From NCBI GenBank assembly GCA_903920215.1, contig CAIXLG010000071.1, positions 1 through 47,160 on the forward strand: a DNA stretch of 47,160 nt. The letters run 5' to 3'. How positions within the stretch are numbered: position 1 is the stretch's first letter; each line of letters opens with the position of its first letter. Positions 47,104 to 47,160 of this stretch are shown here, in pieces. The position numbers were made by a program, and so were the translations under genes. The notes below the pieces were generated by a model. That model did no database searches, had not been told where the DNA came from, and was given only the letters and a program-made list of their open reading frames with translations. The stretch comes from an uncultured Chlorobiaceae bacterium. Its GTDB lineage: Bacteria > Bacteroidota > Chlorobiia > Chlorobiales > Chlorobiaceae.

Positions 47104-47160
47104 AGCTGTAAACAGCTAAAAAACGACGATGCTACACATGACGTTGTTGTAATCGATTCA

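Overview
The window looks like chromosome from a green sulfur bacterium (Chlorobiaceae, Chlorobium/Pelodictyon type). This is inferred from gene content only. The pointers are a monomeric isocitrate dehydrogenase (a CO2-fixing step of the reductive TCA cycle in this group), a FabI of the Bacteroidetes/Chlorobi sequence type, an ArsA-type ATPase with a C-terminal HSP20-like domain, and a carotenoid-desaturase-like flavoprotein carrying a Rieske domain. No rRNA, tRNA, CRISPR array or intact insertion sequence was found.

Layout. 1-1887 (minus): a truncated GT4 glycosyltransferase coupled to a small ECF-sigma-like gene, a secreted repeat protein and a DUF5670 membrane peptide. 2158-4119: bacterioferritin, a TMEM175-type K+ channel and an outer-membrane barrel. 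4374-10683 (minus): a DUF4403 gene and a DUF4405-tolC-macA-macB export operon. 10847-12978 (minus): a second, expanded copy of the DUF5670/repeat-protein module, with a coiled-coil protein and a Gln-rich 78-bp-repeat protein added. 13357-23346: queG, the Rieske flavoprotein, an mlaE-mlaF-mlaD-serine hydrolase cluster, a PHP phosphoesterase, and pdxJ-rdgB-uppP. 23757-31258: mutS2, pgsA-pgpA, and amylase-yjbQ-dxs in convergent arrangement. 31495-37337 (plus): a compact run of pcrA, an MJ1255-type glycosyltransferase, a nitroreductase, aat and an ArsA ATPase. 37477-40966: fabI and icd. 41037-43158: L,D-transpeptidase, pirin and an exported Ala/Lys-rich protein. 43243-47160: an accessory zone holding an AT-rich two-gene AAA-ATPase module, a decayed stretch, an orphan XRE regulator and one copy of a dispersed repeat.

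How the genes relate. Most of the core is envelope and lipid biology: phospholipid synthesis (pgsA, pgpA), lipid transport (mla), undecaprenyl recycling (uppP), isoprenoid supply (dxs), fatty-acid elongation (fabI), efflux (tolC-macAB) and murein crosslinking (L,D-transpeptidase). The parts least explained by known biology are the duplicated DUF5670/13-residue-repeat modules, the Rieske domain inserted in a desaturase-like flavoprotein, and the ATPase plus small-protein pair at 43534-45286, which has the form of an anti-phage or conflict module. Many genes here lack a clear Shine-Dalgarno, and several appear to start at TTG, so some starts are uncertain.
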